DNA from: Haematococcus lacustris
Taxonomy: Eukaryota; Chlorophyta; Chlorophyceae; Chlamydomonadales; Haematococcaceae
Length of the DNA stretch: 64,000 nt
Direction: 5' to 3'
Assembly (NCBI GenBank): GCA_030144725.1
Contig: JASKMD010000002.1
Span: 1,633,611 to 1,697,610 of the forward strand
In this document: positions 40,063 through 51,100 of the stretch, piece by piece
Numbering within the stretch: position 1 is the stretch's first letter
Layout: each line of letters begins with the position of its first letter
Made by a program: the position numbers and the translations under genes
Notes under the pieces: generated by a model
The model's database searches: none
What the model was told of the DNA's origin: nothing
The model's input: only the letters and a program-made list of their open reading frames with translations

Positions 40063-41255
40063 CACACAGGGCCACTGCACAGCGCCCAGCCCACCAGGAA
40101 CCCTGGCAGCCCAGCCCGGCACCCTCTGCTGCTCTGGCTCACCAGGGCAACCTGGGCAGCAGGGGTGCAATCTGAGCCTGGCAGCTGACATGCCAGCTGG
40201 CTAGAACCTGAGCTGTGCGGACCGATATGTGTGGCCATAGCCAGGACGGCTCCCTGCTCTCACCTCCTGCTGTTAATGTCAGTGTTGCCTTGCACAGCTG
40301 TTGGTGCTGTGACTGCTGATGCTGCTCAGCCGCAAGTAGTGGCCATGAACTGGCTGTTGCAGCCTGTCACAGTACTTGGCTGCCTGCTTGCACCAAGCAC
40401 AATACAGCCAACTGTCAGTATCAGTTCATCATGGTGCAAGCATGGGTTATGCAATCAGTGCCATGAGTGGTATGGGTTGGAGCAGCACACCTAGTGACAA
40501 GCAGCTCAACAGCAAGTACCTTAGCGCACATACCGCAGCAAACCTAGCTGCAGAAGCGCTGGTTGGCAGATGCCAAGTAATGATGACAGAACAGCATTAG
40601 GCACCATGATGTGAAGCGTGTTGCTTTATTCTTCTCTGACATGACGGACCTGAACAGGCCAGGCCAGGATGGTAAAGAGCATCCTGTCGCCCAGTGTCTG
40701 TGCCAGCTAGCTTTGACCCGCCGGCTGGAGCAAGCGTCACGTCGCATGTACGGGGTGTGCGCATGGTTGAGATGTCTTCGTGTACATTGCGCGACAATCA
40801 GCCTGGCAGCCTGACATTCAAACTTTTGTTTGACGAGACGATAGGAAAGGGGTCGAAAGCACAGCATGCTCGGCTGCATGTCTACTAAGGCTTTCAACCC
40901 TTGGCCTTTAAGTCAAGAGCACACATCCATCACTGTAACATGCACATGGACCCAAGTGAGTTGTTCGTGAGCTAAATAGGACGAACATGCAACAGCTGCA
41001 CATCTCTTGATAGCACGTCACAATGTCCCCTGAGCGCAATGAGTCCATACACGAGCAGGTGTCCTGTTCCAGCCACCGACCCTAGGCAAGTGCAGGGACG
41101 GGAAAAGGGACGTACAAGCTGGCCTTCCTGGTCAACACATCAGGCCCGCACCAGGTCAGCATGCAGCAGGCTCCAGGCTGGTGGAAGCAGGCGTTGGGTA
41201 ACCTCCCCATCGTGATCTATACATCACTCCTACATACAATGCAGAAGAAACCAGC
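40063..41255. other. No recognised gene
   Basis: Inverted counterpart of 14660-15858. Holds the short exon-like stretch SYRLVKQKFECQAARLIVAQ at about 40795-40880 on the minus strand, and the weak plus-strand ORF from 40231. Confidence 0.3.
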
Positions 41256-41560
41256 ATGAATGGATTTGACATAGACATCAAGGGCAGTGTGATGTTGCAT
41301 GTTATGATCATGGGACAACGCTTCCTCGTCTTTGGCAATGCTGGCCTTGGCATGCGGGTTGGGGGGGGCCAAGGTCAGGGTGATTGGGGTGGGTGGGGCA
41401 AAAGTCTGCAGGCCAGCCGCAAAGTGATGGAGGGGCCCAAGGATCATTCCCAGCTGATGGACAAGGTGGTGCTAGTGGATGAGTTTGCACAGCCAGGTCT
41501 GTGGATAGCAGAAAAATGGAGGTACTTCCATGGTATGTCACGGAGGTACGTCATGACCAG
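41256..41560 (+). pseudogene. Fanzor/TnpB-like fragment
   Basis: Reads IMGQRFLVFGNAGLGMRVGG (a RuvC-I-like block with Asn where Asp is expected), GKSLQASRKVMEGPKDHS, then KVVLVDEFAQPG, a RuvC-II block that has lost Arg-Thr-Ser. Counterpart of 14250-14654. Both ends are truncated. Confidence 0.5.
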
Positions 41561-41830
41561 TCCCGGCCAGAGAATAGGTGCACCATCAGCTGGGTGCCCC
41601 CCAGAGAATAGGTGCACCATCAGCTGCTACACCCCGCTTTGGGCAAGCGCTGAGGTAGAACCAGGTCCCCTCACTGGGGGTGGTGTCTTGCTTGTATGAA
41701 GCTATACTCACATTCACATGGCATGTGCGCTTTCCACCTACACAATTGCCTGAACCCTGTGACAGGGCTGTAGCGTAGAGTTGGAATGACAAACATGCAC
41801 TGATTAAAGCTCATTGGGAGGCACACAACT

Positions 41831-42188
41831 GTGCCTGAGGCTGTTGCTGTTGGGCCTTGGGTGGCCGCTCGCGCTGGAGGCAAGAGCAAGTGCGGGCGCC
41901 TTCTGCTGGCTGACGAGCCTGGCTCATCGGCATCTGCGCCTGTGTCTACCCGTCCCAAGAGCAAGGCAGTAAGTGAACCTGCTTACCCTACACCAGGTGC
42001 CTGGGTGGAAGAAGGAAAGTCATGGGAGCAGTCCAGCATTCAAGACCATGCGTGCTGTCCATGTCTGCTTGCAGGGCTCTGACCAGCCTGCTGCCAATGC
42101 GCCAGCGCAAGCTGCCCCATCTGGTGGTGGCAGTAGCAAGCCCGCTGTTGATGCACCTGCTGCCGGCAAGAGCAGTGGTCGTCCATAA
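41831..42188 (+). pseudogene. Small secreted-protein gene, copy 3, 5'-truncated and diverged
   Basis: Two exons remain: about 41831-41971 (GGKSKCGRLLLADEPGSS, ending KSKA before GTAAGT) and 42077-42188 (GSDQPAANAPAQAAPSGGGS to GKSSGRP and TAA). The G-R-L-L-L-A-D motif and the exon start GS(D/N)Q match copy 2. The signal-peptide exon and two repeat exons are missing. More diverged than copies 1 and 2, so this module separated earlier. Confidence 0.5.
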
Positions 42189-42834
42189 ATCTCAGTACTT
42201 ATTGGTCGTGTAGAGAACTGTCCACTTTATACATTTGTTTTGTAAATCGCACTTTTGCTGCATCCCAATGCACAGCCTGGCCCAAAGAGCATTGTGGAGG
42301 TTTGCTGTGAGTTAAACAAATCTATCTGTTCATGATGCAGTTGCACTGCTTTACTCAGTTTTGTATCTCTTTATCCTAGCAGTCTTAACTTGCATCATCA
42401 TTGACCGTGTTGTAAGCTGTCGCAGTGATCAATTACAGGAGTTGCATTTGAGGGCTGCTATTGTCATGCCCATGTATATGAAGAGGTTTGTTTGGTGTGC
42501 TCTCAGCTCTACATGCACCGTTGCCATACCCTTTGCCAGGTACAGCACTAGCACCAATACTTCATCTCACGAAGTTTATGAAAAGCTACGGCAAGTTCAA
42601 GCGCTCGCAGCAGCAGTCACGGGCACGATGGGTTCAATGACACTATCCTCCACTAGCGTACACATTATTGACTATTAATGCACCTTGCTCACCATCATCC
42701 TTTCCTACGTACATTACTATTCTTGGCCTGCCTCTGCTAGGTACAGTACTAGTATAGGTTTTGTACACATCAATATAGGGGGCAGCTGAACATACGCAGA
42801 CATTGCCAGAGCCAGTTCAAAGACACCATGGGTT
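42189..42834. other. Non-coding block of module 3
   Basis: Related to 10751-11307 and 33548-34216. No gene. Confidence 0.5.
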
Positions 42835-42858
42835 GGTGGTGTTGAGAAACACCGGTTG
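42835..42858 (-). terminator. Histone 3' stem-loop of H2B copy 3
   Basis: CAACCGGTGTTTCTCAACACCACC on the minus strand, 35 bases after the H2B stop. Confidence 0.9.
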
Positions 42859-42892
42859 GGGGGATAGGCAGAGAATAGGGTGGACGAGTGAC

Positions 42893-43285
42893 TCAGACGG
42901 AGGTGAACTTGGTGACGGCCTTGGTGCCCTCGGACACGGCGTGCTTGGCCAGCTCGCCGGGCAGCACCAGGCGCACGGCGGTCTGGATCTCGCGGGAGGT
43001 CACGGTGGGCTTCTTGTTGTACCGGGCCAGTCGCGAGGCCTCACTGGCGATCTTGTCGAAGATATCGTTGACGAAAGAGTTCAGGATGGAGATGGCCTTG
43101 GAGCTGATGCCGGTGTCGGGGTGCACCTGCTTCAGCACCTTGTAGATGTACAGCTTGTAGCTCTCCACCTTGGCCACCTTCTTGTTGTTCTTCTTGTCGC
43201 CTGCGACGCCCAGCTTGTTCTTGTCGCCGGTCTTGGCGGGGGCGGCCTTCTTGGCGGGAGCCTTCTCAGCTGCCTTGGGGGCCAT
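42893..43285 (-). CDS. H2B: Histone H2B, copy 3
   Basis: 130 residues, protein identical to copies 1 and 2, intronless. Divergent from H2A copy 3. Confidence 0.97.
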   Translation of the reverse strand: MAPKAAEKAPAKKAAPAKTGDKNKLGVAGDKKNNKKVAKVESYKLYIYKVLKQVHPDTGISSKAISILNSFVNDIFDKIASEASRLARYNKKPTVTSREIQTAVRLVLPGELAKHAVSEGTKAVTKFTSV

Positions 43286-43540
43286 GTCTGCGGTTTGGAG
43301 CTGAGGGGTATTGATTCACTGTGATGGAGGGTAGCGAGATGACGATGTGCAGACAGCGCGGTGTTCAAGTACCCAGGCTGCCTGAACCGCGATGACTGGA
43401 TCACCAGGACCTCATAGCCCGCCGATCCTACCTTCTCGCGCACCCTGCACTTAAAGCCGCTCCGTTGACACGTCCCAGAAAGTACCCATCGCGCACCTGC
43501 AACACCCAGTCAGTCAAGAAGCAGTCTGTACAAATTCAAC
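43286..43540. promoter_or_regulatory. Divergent H2B/H2A promoter, module 3
   Basis: Motif GGATCACCAGGACC at 43398-43411 and ACTTAAAGCC at about 43450, as in module 1. Confidence 0.7.
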
Positions 43541-43960
43541 ATGGCCCCCAAGACCGAGTCCGCTAAGGCCGCCCCAGCCAGTGGTCGCAAGGGCAGCAGC
43601 GGCAAGAAGGCAGTGAGCCGCTCCAGCAAGGCTGGCCTGGCCTTCCCCGTGGGCCGCATCGCCCGCTACCTGAAGAAGGGCAAGTACGCGGAGCGCGTGG
43701 GTGCCGGTGCCCCCGTGTACCTGGCCGCCGTGCTGGAGTACCTGGTGGCCGAGGTGCTGGAGCTGGCCGGCAACGCAGCCCGCGATAACAAGAAGACCCG
43801 CATCGTGCCCCGCCACATCCAGCTGGCCGTGCGCAACGACGAGGAGCTGAGCAAGCTGCTGGGCCAGGTCACCATTGCATCTGGCGGTGTGCTTCCCAAC
43901 ATCCAGGCCGTGCTCATGCCCAAGAAGACGAGCAAGAAGGGCGAGTCAGAGGAGGCTTAA
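43541..43960 (+). CDS. H2A: Histone H2A, copy 3
   Basis: 139 residues, intact, intronless; reads across GKYAER without the insertion found in copy 1, and so defines the empty site. Ends KKGESEEA. Canonical H2A paired with H2B copy 3. Confidence 0.97.
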   Translation: MAPKTESAKAAPASGRKGSSGKKAVSRSSKAGLAFPVGRIARYLKKGKYAERVGAGAPVYLAAVLEYLVAEVLELAGNAARDNKKTRIVPRHIQLAVRNDEELSKLLGQVTIASGGVLPNIQAVLMPKKTSKKGESEEA

Positions 43961-44015
43961 ACATCTTAGTGACCCATCCTTCCCCTCTATGGCCCCCTGG
44001 CCTGTTTGCCTGCCA

Positions 44016-44039
44016 CAACCGGTGTTTTTCAACACCACC
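44016..44039 (+). terminator. Histone 3' stem-loop of H2A copy 3
   Basis: CAACCGGTGTTTTTCAACACCACC, 55 bases after the H2A stop. Confidence 0.9.
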
Positions 44040-44951
44040 TACAAGGAAGTGACAGTGGCTTGTTTTTTGCCAGCTTAAACTAGCAACCCAGCTTGCTTTC
44101 CACAATGCATGATTGTTGCTACATTGTAGTCCCTGTCACCTGCCTGGCTGTCGCGTAGAGGGGTGGGGATTGGCAGCCATTGCCATGAACCAGGCATGTG
44201 ATTTCGGTGGATTTGAGGCTTGCAGAGGGTCATGGGCATCTGCTGCCCTTGATGTTTGTCTGAAAGAAGGCAATGTGGTGTTGTTGAAAAGGCTCAGTGT
44301 CTGCTGCCAGTAGCATATTCAGCAGCCACACATGTAGGGTTTAGCTTGGCCCATAACAAGGGCACAAAGGGATGTAGGAACTGCTGCCCCACACATCTTC
44401 ACCAGCCTGCACTGCATTACCCCCTGCTAGGCTGATCCCCATTGACACCATCAACACTGTTTGCAATGTGTGGACGAGCCAATGGCAGGCCTACATGCAG
44501 GACCCTAGCGCCGCTGACACTGCAACATGGACAGGTGCGCCTGCACTACTTTATCCATGCAAGGCCAGGGGTTGCTGATGCATGCGATGCTTGATTACTT
44601 ACGTGATGTGCACAGTGAGGACCAGCATGGCTATGATCAGACTGGGTAAGCGTGGTTGTAGTGTTGAGCATGGGTGATGGCGCAGGTGGAGTGTGGGTTG
44701 CGGAAGTGCAAGAGGTGCACCACTTGCACAAAGGCAGATTGATGTGGATGCTGTGCTCATCTCATCTTTTCATTGCAAGTGCAATGCATACCTCAGGTTA
44801 GAGTCTGGGGATAAAGGTCTTGAATGCAGGGACATGAGGCGGTTCATGGTTGACTTGTGTGCACCCATCTATGTGCATGCCGTCAGGGAGCGGTTTGCCG
44901 TGACCTTAACGACGTTGAGCCATCGATCACCTAAACCACTTCAATACAAGA
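44040..44951. other. Left flank of the retrotransposon; no recognised gene
   Basis: A plus-strand open stretch from 44693 runs into the element and would continue on the far side at 57702-57790. It includes RLESGDKGLECRDMRRFMVD. It has no recognised domain, but may be an exon disrupted by the insertion. Confidence 0.3.
44936..44951 (+). repeat. Target-site duplication, left copy
   Basis: CCACTTCAATACAAGA, identical to 57686-57701. Confidence 0.9.
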
Positions 44952-45127
44952 AAGAAAGAAAGACTACGCCCTCGCCGTCGGGCGTGCATTAAGGGGGGAG
45001 AGTAGCCTCGGGGCGTGCCCTTGCTACCCTCCCACCGGAGACAGGTGGGGGGGGGTGGGGAGGGAGGGTTGCCAGGCTACCGGGCGCACCCAGGGGCCAT
45101 GTCAAAATCCTCCCTCCCCCGCATGGC

Positions 45128-48100
45128 TCATCCAGCCGGTGCCCTTGCCGTTCGTGTCCATTGTTTGGTTTGCTGTTTCGGCGGTTCAGCTTGCCGTCTC
45201 GCTACAACGAGTGCATGTGCAGTTTGTATCGCATGTCGGTGTAGCCACTTCAGCAGGTTGTCGTTTGTGTCCTGGACTCCTAGCTCTAGAAGTCGCTTAT
45301 GGGTGTGGTCCTTGTATATTGTGCCACCCACTCCTAGCATGATGTTGATTTGTTTCGCGGAGGCGCAGTTGATGCCTGGTTGGAGTGCTTGAAGCAAGTT
45401 GGCGTGCTGCGCAGTCGCTTTGTGTAGTTGTTCCGTTGGGTCGGTGTCCATGCAATATTTTATTTCTATCAGGGTCACATGTCTATGCATCAGCGGGATC
45501 TTCGTCGCCGGTCCTTCGTAGGGCCCGTTTGGGGAGATAATCACGGCGTCCGGGTAGGTGATTCGTCCTGTAGTGGTGGGGTCTATGTCGAGCGCGCGTC
45601 TCAGGTTTTTGCGTTTGAGCTTGCTTTTGATCGGAGAAGCTGTGTCGCTGTCCTCGTACAGGTCGCCGACATCGGTGAAGACCAGGCCGGCGCCGAGGGC
45701 TCCATCCTGCACGGCTCGGAGGATGGCGCGGCCGGCCGCATTGTGGCGGTGCGTGACTAGCTTGTTCGTAGCAGTGCAACCTGACAGGATGTGTAGAGCG
45801 CTGTCCGGCTGGCCGCATAGTGGGCAGTTTGTGCTGTCGCTGAGACCAAAACGGACTGCGTGCTTCTGATTGTAAAGAGTGCCAGTTCTATAGCGCATTA
45901 TGCACCGTTGTTGTGGCGTGGTGATGGCCCCATCGCGCCAAAGGAAGTTGCTCATCTTGTGTGCTATGAGGGTGATGGACTGCCATGCCTCGTAGTAGAT
46001 GGAGTCTTGGTTGGCCAGTCCAAGTCTATGTCTGGTGTGCATATGTGCTTTCAGGCTGCCCGTCAGGTCTCCTAGTGGCCGGGGGGGGTGGTCCTCCTTC
46101 CCAGGAGTTTGCAGCCAATGGATGTCGTGGTAGGGATCCTTGCAACCTGGGATGGTGATGTCATGGTTATCATGTTGTGCTGCCAGTTTGGCTGTGTGGT
46201 CGGCGTATTCGTTGCCGATGATGCCATTGTGTGCTCTCACCTTGAAGAGGTGTATCGTGGTAGGGCTAGCTTTGATTGTTTGTACTATGGTGGTAAGGAT
46301 ATCCTTGTGCTTGTGCAGGTGGAGACGCATGGGTTGGAGGACAGCCATCCTGATTTGAAACATGGCGGTGAGGCTGTCGGTGGCGATGTGTGTGTGCCCT
46401 TGGTCTAGTGCTGCCTTGATGGCTGCGAGCTCGGCTCTTGTGATTGTGTTGGTAGCCCCCTCTCCACTGGGGTTGATGGTTTGGTGTTGTTGTGTGCCCT
46501 GGGGGTGGTAGATGCCTGCTCCAATGCGTTGGAGTGCTCCTGGTGCTGTGGTGCAGCTGCCATCGGTGTATGTCCATGATTTCCAGTCCCCAACCTTTGA
46601 TTGGAGGTGGGTGCCGCTCCAGTGGGTATCGGGGGTGTGAGAGGTGGGGGGGAGGGCTATGGGGGGTGTTGGTGCATCTTGGGGTAGTTTCCTGTAGGTG
46701 CCAGCCCCTGTCAGGCTTGTGTGGGCCGGCGGTGGGGGGGGTTGGCGTGTGTTTAAGGGGGGTAGGAACTTCCTACCAGCGAGCTGACTCAAGGCGCTGC
46801 GCAAGCTGTCGAGCCATAGTGGGTTCCGTGCTTGCAGATGATGTATTGCGCTCGTGTTGTGAATAAGTACGAGCAATGAGTGGTGTTTGTTGCTGCAGGT
46901 GTACGGTATGCTCCCAGCCCACGCTTGCGGCGGGTCTGGCTGCAGCGCATGGGGTGCGAAGGTGCCAATTTTGGTGCACAGGTGGGGGTGCTCAGAAATC
47001 CACCGCATGTATGTTGCAGAGTTTGTGCGTCCTTTGTTGGGCAGGAGCATGGCAGTGAGGGTTGGTGTGTGTGTTGGGGCTTGTGCTGCGTGTAGGGCGT
47101 GGCGCACAGCCATAGTGATGTCTGCCTTGGTGGGTTGGGCCCATGACATGCCTTGGTGCTGGCAGAGTAGGGGGGGGCCCAGTGAGCCAAACAGTTTGTC
47201 GTTTTCGCATGGGCTGTAGTACTCTTCAAAGAGTGCGCTGCAGTGGAGAGGGGTGGTGTAGCGTTCCTTGGTGATCTCCAGGTGTTGTCTCAGGATGTGG
47301 ACGATTGGTGTGGGGGTTGTGTGTGTGGCATCAGCGGTTGCTTGGCCATGCCTTGCCAAGAGGCTGGCAAGCTCTGCGGCAAAGCTGGTGTTTAGGGGTG
47401 TCGGGGCGTTCTTCTGTGTTGCGTTGTATCTAGATAGCAGGTTTGCTGCTCGGGCGGGTGCAATGACTCCCACGCATTTACCATCTGTGTTGTAGACGGC
47501 TACGACCTGCTGTGTGATTGGTTGGGGTAGGGCTTGTGTGGGGGCTGGGGTTGGTTGGCAGGGGTAGAAGTCTGCATGTCGAAGCCACACTTCGCACCTT
47601 CCAGTTGGGCATATGTCAAGCTGCGGGTTAGTGGGGAGGATATCAAATCTAATTTTTGAGCGTAGCGGGTCGCCGTGCGTGGACTGCCATTGTCCACGTG
47701 CAGTGTCGCTCATGCTTTGTCGCATCAGATCGTCGTTAATGTCGCCGTCCTTGCGAGTGCTTGTGAGTGCGTATTGCCTAGCCTCCTTCTCTGTTCTGTA
47801 CTCCTCCATGTGCTCGCAGAAGTCTGTATGGTGATTTAGCATGGTAAATGCCTCCGCGCTGGGTTCCCAGTGGACCTCTACTATCTCCTCGTCAGCAGCG
47901 GCTCTGCGTGCCTCCTTATCGTGTGGAGCTAGCGGTGCGCAAGAGGGGCATTCCCATTCTGCGTTGTCATCAGAGCCAGGTCTTTCACTTGGCTTGGCGC
48001 ATTTGCAGTCAAGAAGGCACTGCCAGTGGTACGTGCGTTGGCATGTGTCACAGACATACATGTCTACAGCATCTGCATCATTCTCCCTGCTGTTGGGTGA

Positions 48101-51100
48101 CCAGCATAGCTCACAGTCGCAGTCGTCGTCCCTGAGTTGGCTGCGTGGGTAGGGCTTTACGCTCTGCGGGTGGTAGCCGTTCTTGGCGTAGAGGGGTAGG
48201 GCCCATTTCTCAACTCTTGACGGGTGCCATGTTACCCAGTATTGCTGTTGCATGGTGCCACCAACCTCCTCTTTAGATTGTTGCTTTTGGTGTGTCCTTC
48301 TTGCTGCTTTGGGGCGTAGGTCTAGGCCAAATGTGGTGTTAGTAATCTGCCAGCCAAAGACCTTCTTGATCTTCTCCCTGTGCCTGAACATCTGATTCAA
48401 CATCATTTGGCTGTGGCTAACTGTGCCACTTGTGGCTTGGTCCTCCTTCCAGGTGTATAGCTGGGTCGGGTTCAGGTGTGGCAATGGGAGGTCAGTGGCA
48501 TCAGGTAGGGCTACTCTGCCCATGCTCTTGTTGCCGGTGGGTGGTTTCGGCGCAGGCCTCTTGTTGTTGATATTCTGTGGGTCGGTTGTGGTTGCAGGGT
48601 TATGGTTTGTTGTGTGTTGTGTGTTTGTGTGGGGTGGTGGGGCAGCAGTGGGTTGCGTGGGTGGCTTATTGAAGAGGTCGGTGATGCGAATGACTTGGTT
48701 GGAGGCGATTGAGACCTGCCAGTTCCACCCCGGTAGTGCGTATGTGCTTTTGTCAGTCCACTGGCAGGCTGTGAGGCCTCCCATGCTGTGGTGCGTCTGC
48801 CTGTGTTTGAGGTCCAGGTCAAGGTTGATGTCCCGGTGGTTCATGATGGCTTGCAGTTGGTCTGGGGTGGGTTCCTCCCCTAGCTGAAGCAGCAGGCGCA
48901 GGCGGTTTAGGGCTCCAATGTGTTTGTGTGTTGCCCTCCTGCCCCTTTGTTTGGCGAGGGCCCGCAACTCTCTGCCTGATATGATGTTGGTGCCTTTCAT
49001 TTCTAAGAGCTGGTGGGGACCGGAGAAGCCAAGTGCAATGAGGGGGCCCACTATGGCACGCATCACTCTAGTGTGGTGTTTGTCTAGGGGTTGGGCCACC
49101 GATGCTGTGTGTATAGCATGTAGCTGTGCCAACAGGGGGGGGTCAATGGTGGTGCCTTGGAGTGCCACTTGCAGGGAGCTGTTGTGGGCGCAGAGCAGCT
49201 GGCGAGTGCGAGAGCATTTCTGCAGCTCCTTCTGAGTCTGATGTCTGGATGGCTTTTGGGCTAGCAGCTGCGAGAGGTACGTGATCTGCATGGCAAGCAT
49301 GGACCTGGTGACCTTGCCGTAGCGGCCCTCCGCTTGAAGTCCTTCCAAAAGTGTCTTCACGCAGCGGCTGTTGTATTCCACTGCCAGTGAGGTGCATCCT
49401 AGGCCAAAGGTGTCTGTATCTTCACGGATCATGGCGCTAGGTGCGCTGACCCACAGGCCAAACCTGCGTTTCATCATTGTGGTTATCATGCTGTCCCATG
49501 CTTCTAAGTCAGTAGCTGAGCAGGGTGTCACTGGAAAGGCATAGGCCAAGCAGGTGGCCACTGCCGTCTTCACGATGTGGAGGGTCTGACGAGGTGAGGC
49601 GTATGATGTGCGGAGGCATTCAAGCCTGGAGCGGAGGGTGTCAGTCATGCGTCTATGCTGGTGCTTCCAGTCGAGGGTCATGGTGATGTTGACACCTAGG
49701 TACAGGAAGGGCTGGGTGGGGGGGAGGTACTGAGTGGCCTGCCCTTGCACCTCAATCTGGCCATGGAGCTGGGCTGCCACCTGGGCTGTAGGGTCATTTG
49801 TGCCATAGACTTTTGTCTTGGCCTTTTGGTGTAATATGCCTGTTACTTTGGTTTTGCTGCCTGACACTTGCAGGCTGCCCCAAGTGGAGAACTCTGTGAG
49901 CTTATGCGCCTGGATCTTAAGGTCGGAGAGACACGAGGTGAGAATGATGAGGTCGTCTGCAAAGGCTAGGCTGCTCAATTTGTTTTGGTGTCGTAGAGTG
50001 TTGTCCTGGTGCTGGGTTGCATCGAGGCAGCTGTGCTCATACCCTCTGCCTCCAACGTGCAGCCATCGCAAGAGCGGCTCCATGTAGATTAGGAATAGTA
50101 GAGGGGAAAGAGAGTCTCCTTGGATAGTGCCTCGTGTGATAGGAACAGGTTGGCCTTTCAGTTGTGGTGTGAGCTGTACTGTGCTGCTCGCTCCGGTGTA
50201 GAGATCTTTTACTGCCTCAATGGCGTCTGTGGGAAAGCCCAGGTCATACATGATCCAGAGTGTCTTATCCTGATCGGTGGTGTTAAAAGCAGAGGTAAAG
50301 TCTACGATGAGTGCGTAGATGTCTTGTTGGCCTATCTTGGCGTCTTCGAGGGCCATGACTAGGCTTTGCAGTTGGGTCATAGTGTCTTGGTGCCGGCGGA
50401 AGCCTGCCTGGCAGCTACTAAGGACGTTGTGTTGTTCAGCATACTCGTATAGTGCCACTGTGATCATACGCGTCCATAGTTTGTAGAGGGTGTTGGCAAG
50501 GCCGATGGGTCTGTAGTTGGCTAGGTCAGTCTCGGACCCCTTGTTTTTGTAGATGAGCACAGTGTTGCTAGTCTTCCATCCGGTGGGGGTGAGGCCTGTC
50601 GCCCATAGGACTGTGAACATGTCGTGTATGGCGGTCGTGATTTCGTCCGGTAGCATTTTCAGTAGTTCGTTAGGTATGTCATCTGGTCCTGGTGCTTTGC
50701 CGCTGCTCAGCTGTTTTAGGCATGTGTGGAAGGTTGCGGTGTCCTGGATCGTGGAGTTAAGCCACGCCCTCTTTGCTCTGTTGCCTTCCAGGTCTGGCTC
50801 TTCTCGCTGGGTGGCGCCCGTCTTGAGTGTGAAGCGGTCAATGGCATTGGGCTGCTCCCAAGGTGCCTTTCTAGGGCAGTGTTCTGGTAGGTATGTCCCT
50901 GATTTGCTACCTGTGGCGGCCCACGTTCGCGTAAAGTAGCGGTCAGCTACCTGGACAAGTTGTGTGGGGTCTGTTGCCAGCGCACCAGTTCTGTCATCGT
51001 GTAGGGCTGTGATGGTGTGGCGTTTGCTCGATGGTTGAAAGATGGCCTTGTTTGCTACCCTTGGTTTGGTGTGAATGAGCTTCTGGGCAGCTGCTCTGTG

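Larger units (their letters stand above)
37070..41800 (-). repeat. Segmental duplication A, inverted copy of 14100-18850
   Basis: Same order of landmarks in reverse: H1 palindrome, H1, the 14-bp motif, the 196-residue ORF, the exon-like ORFs and the Fanzor fragment. The copies differ by scattered substitutions and small indels, so the event is not brand new. Confidence 0.85.
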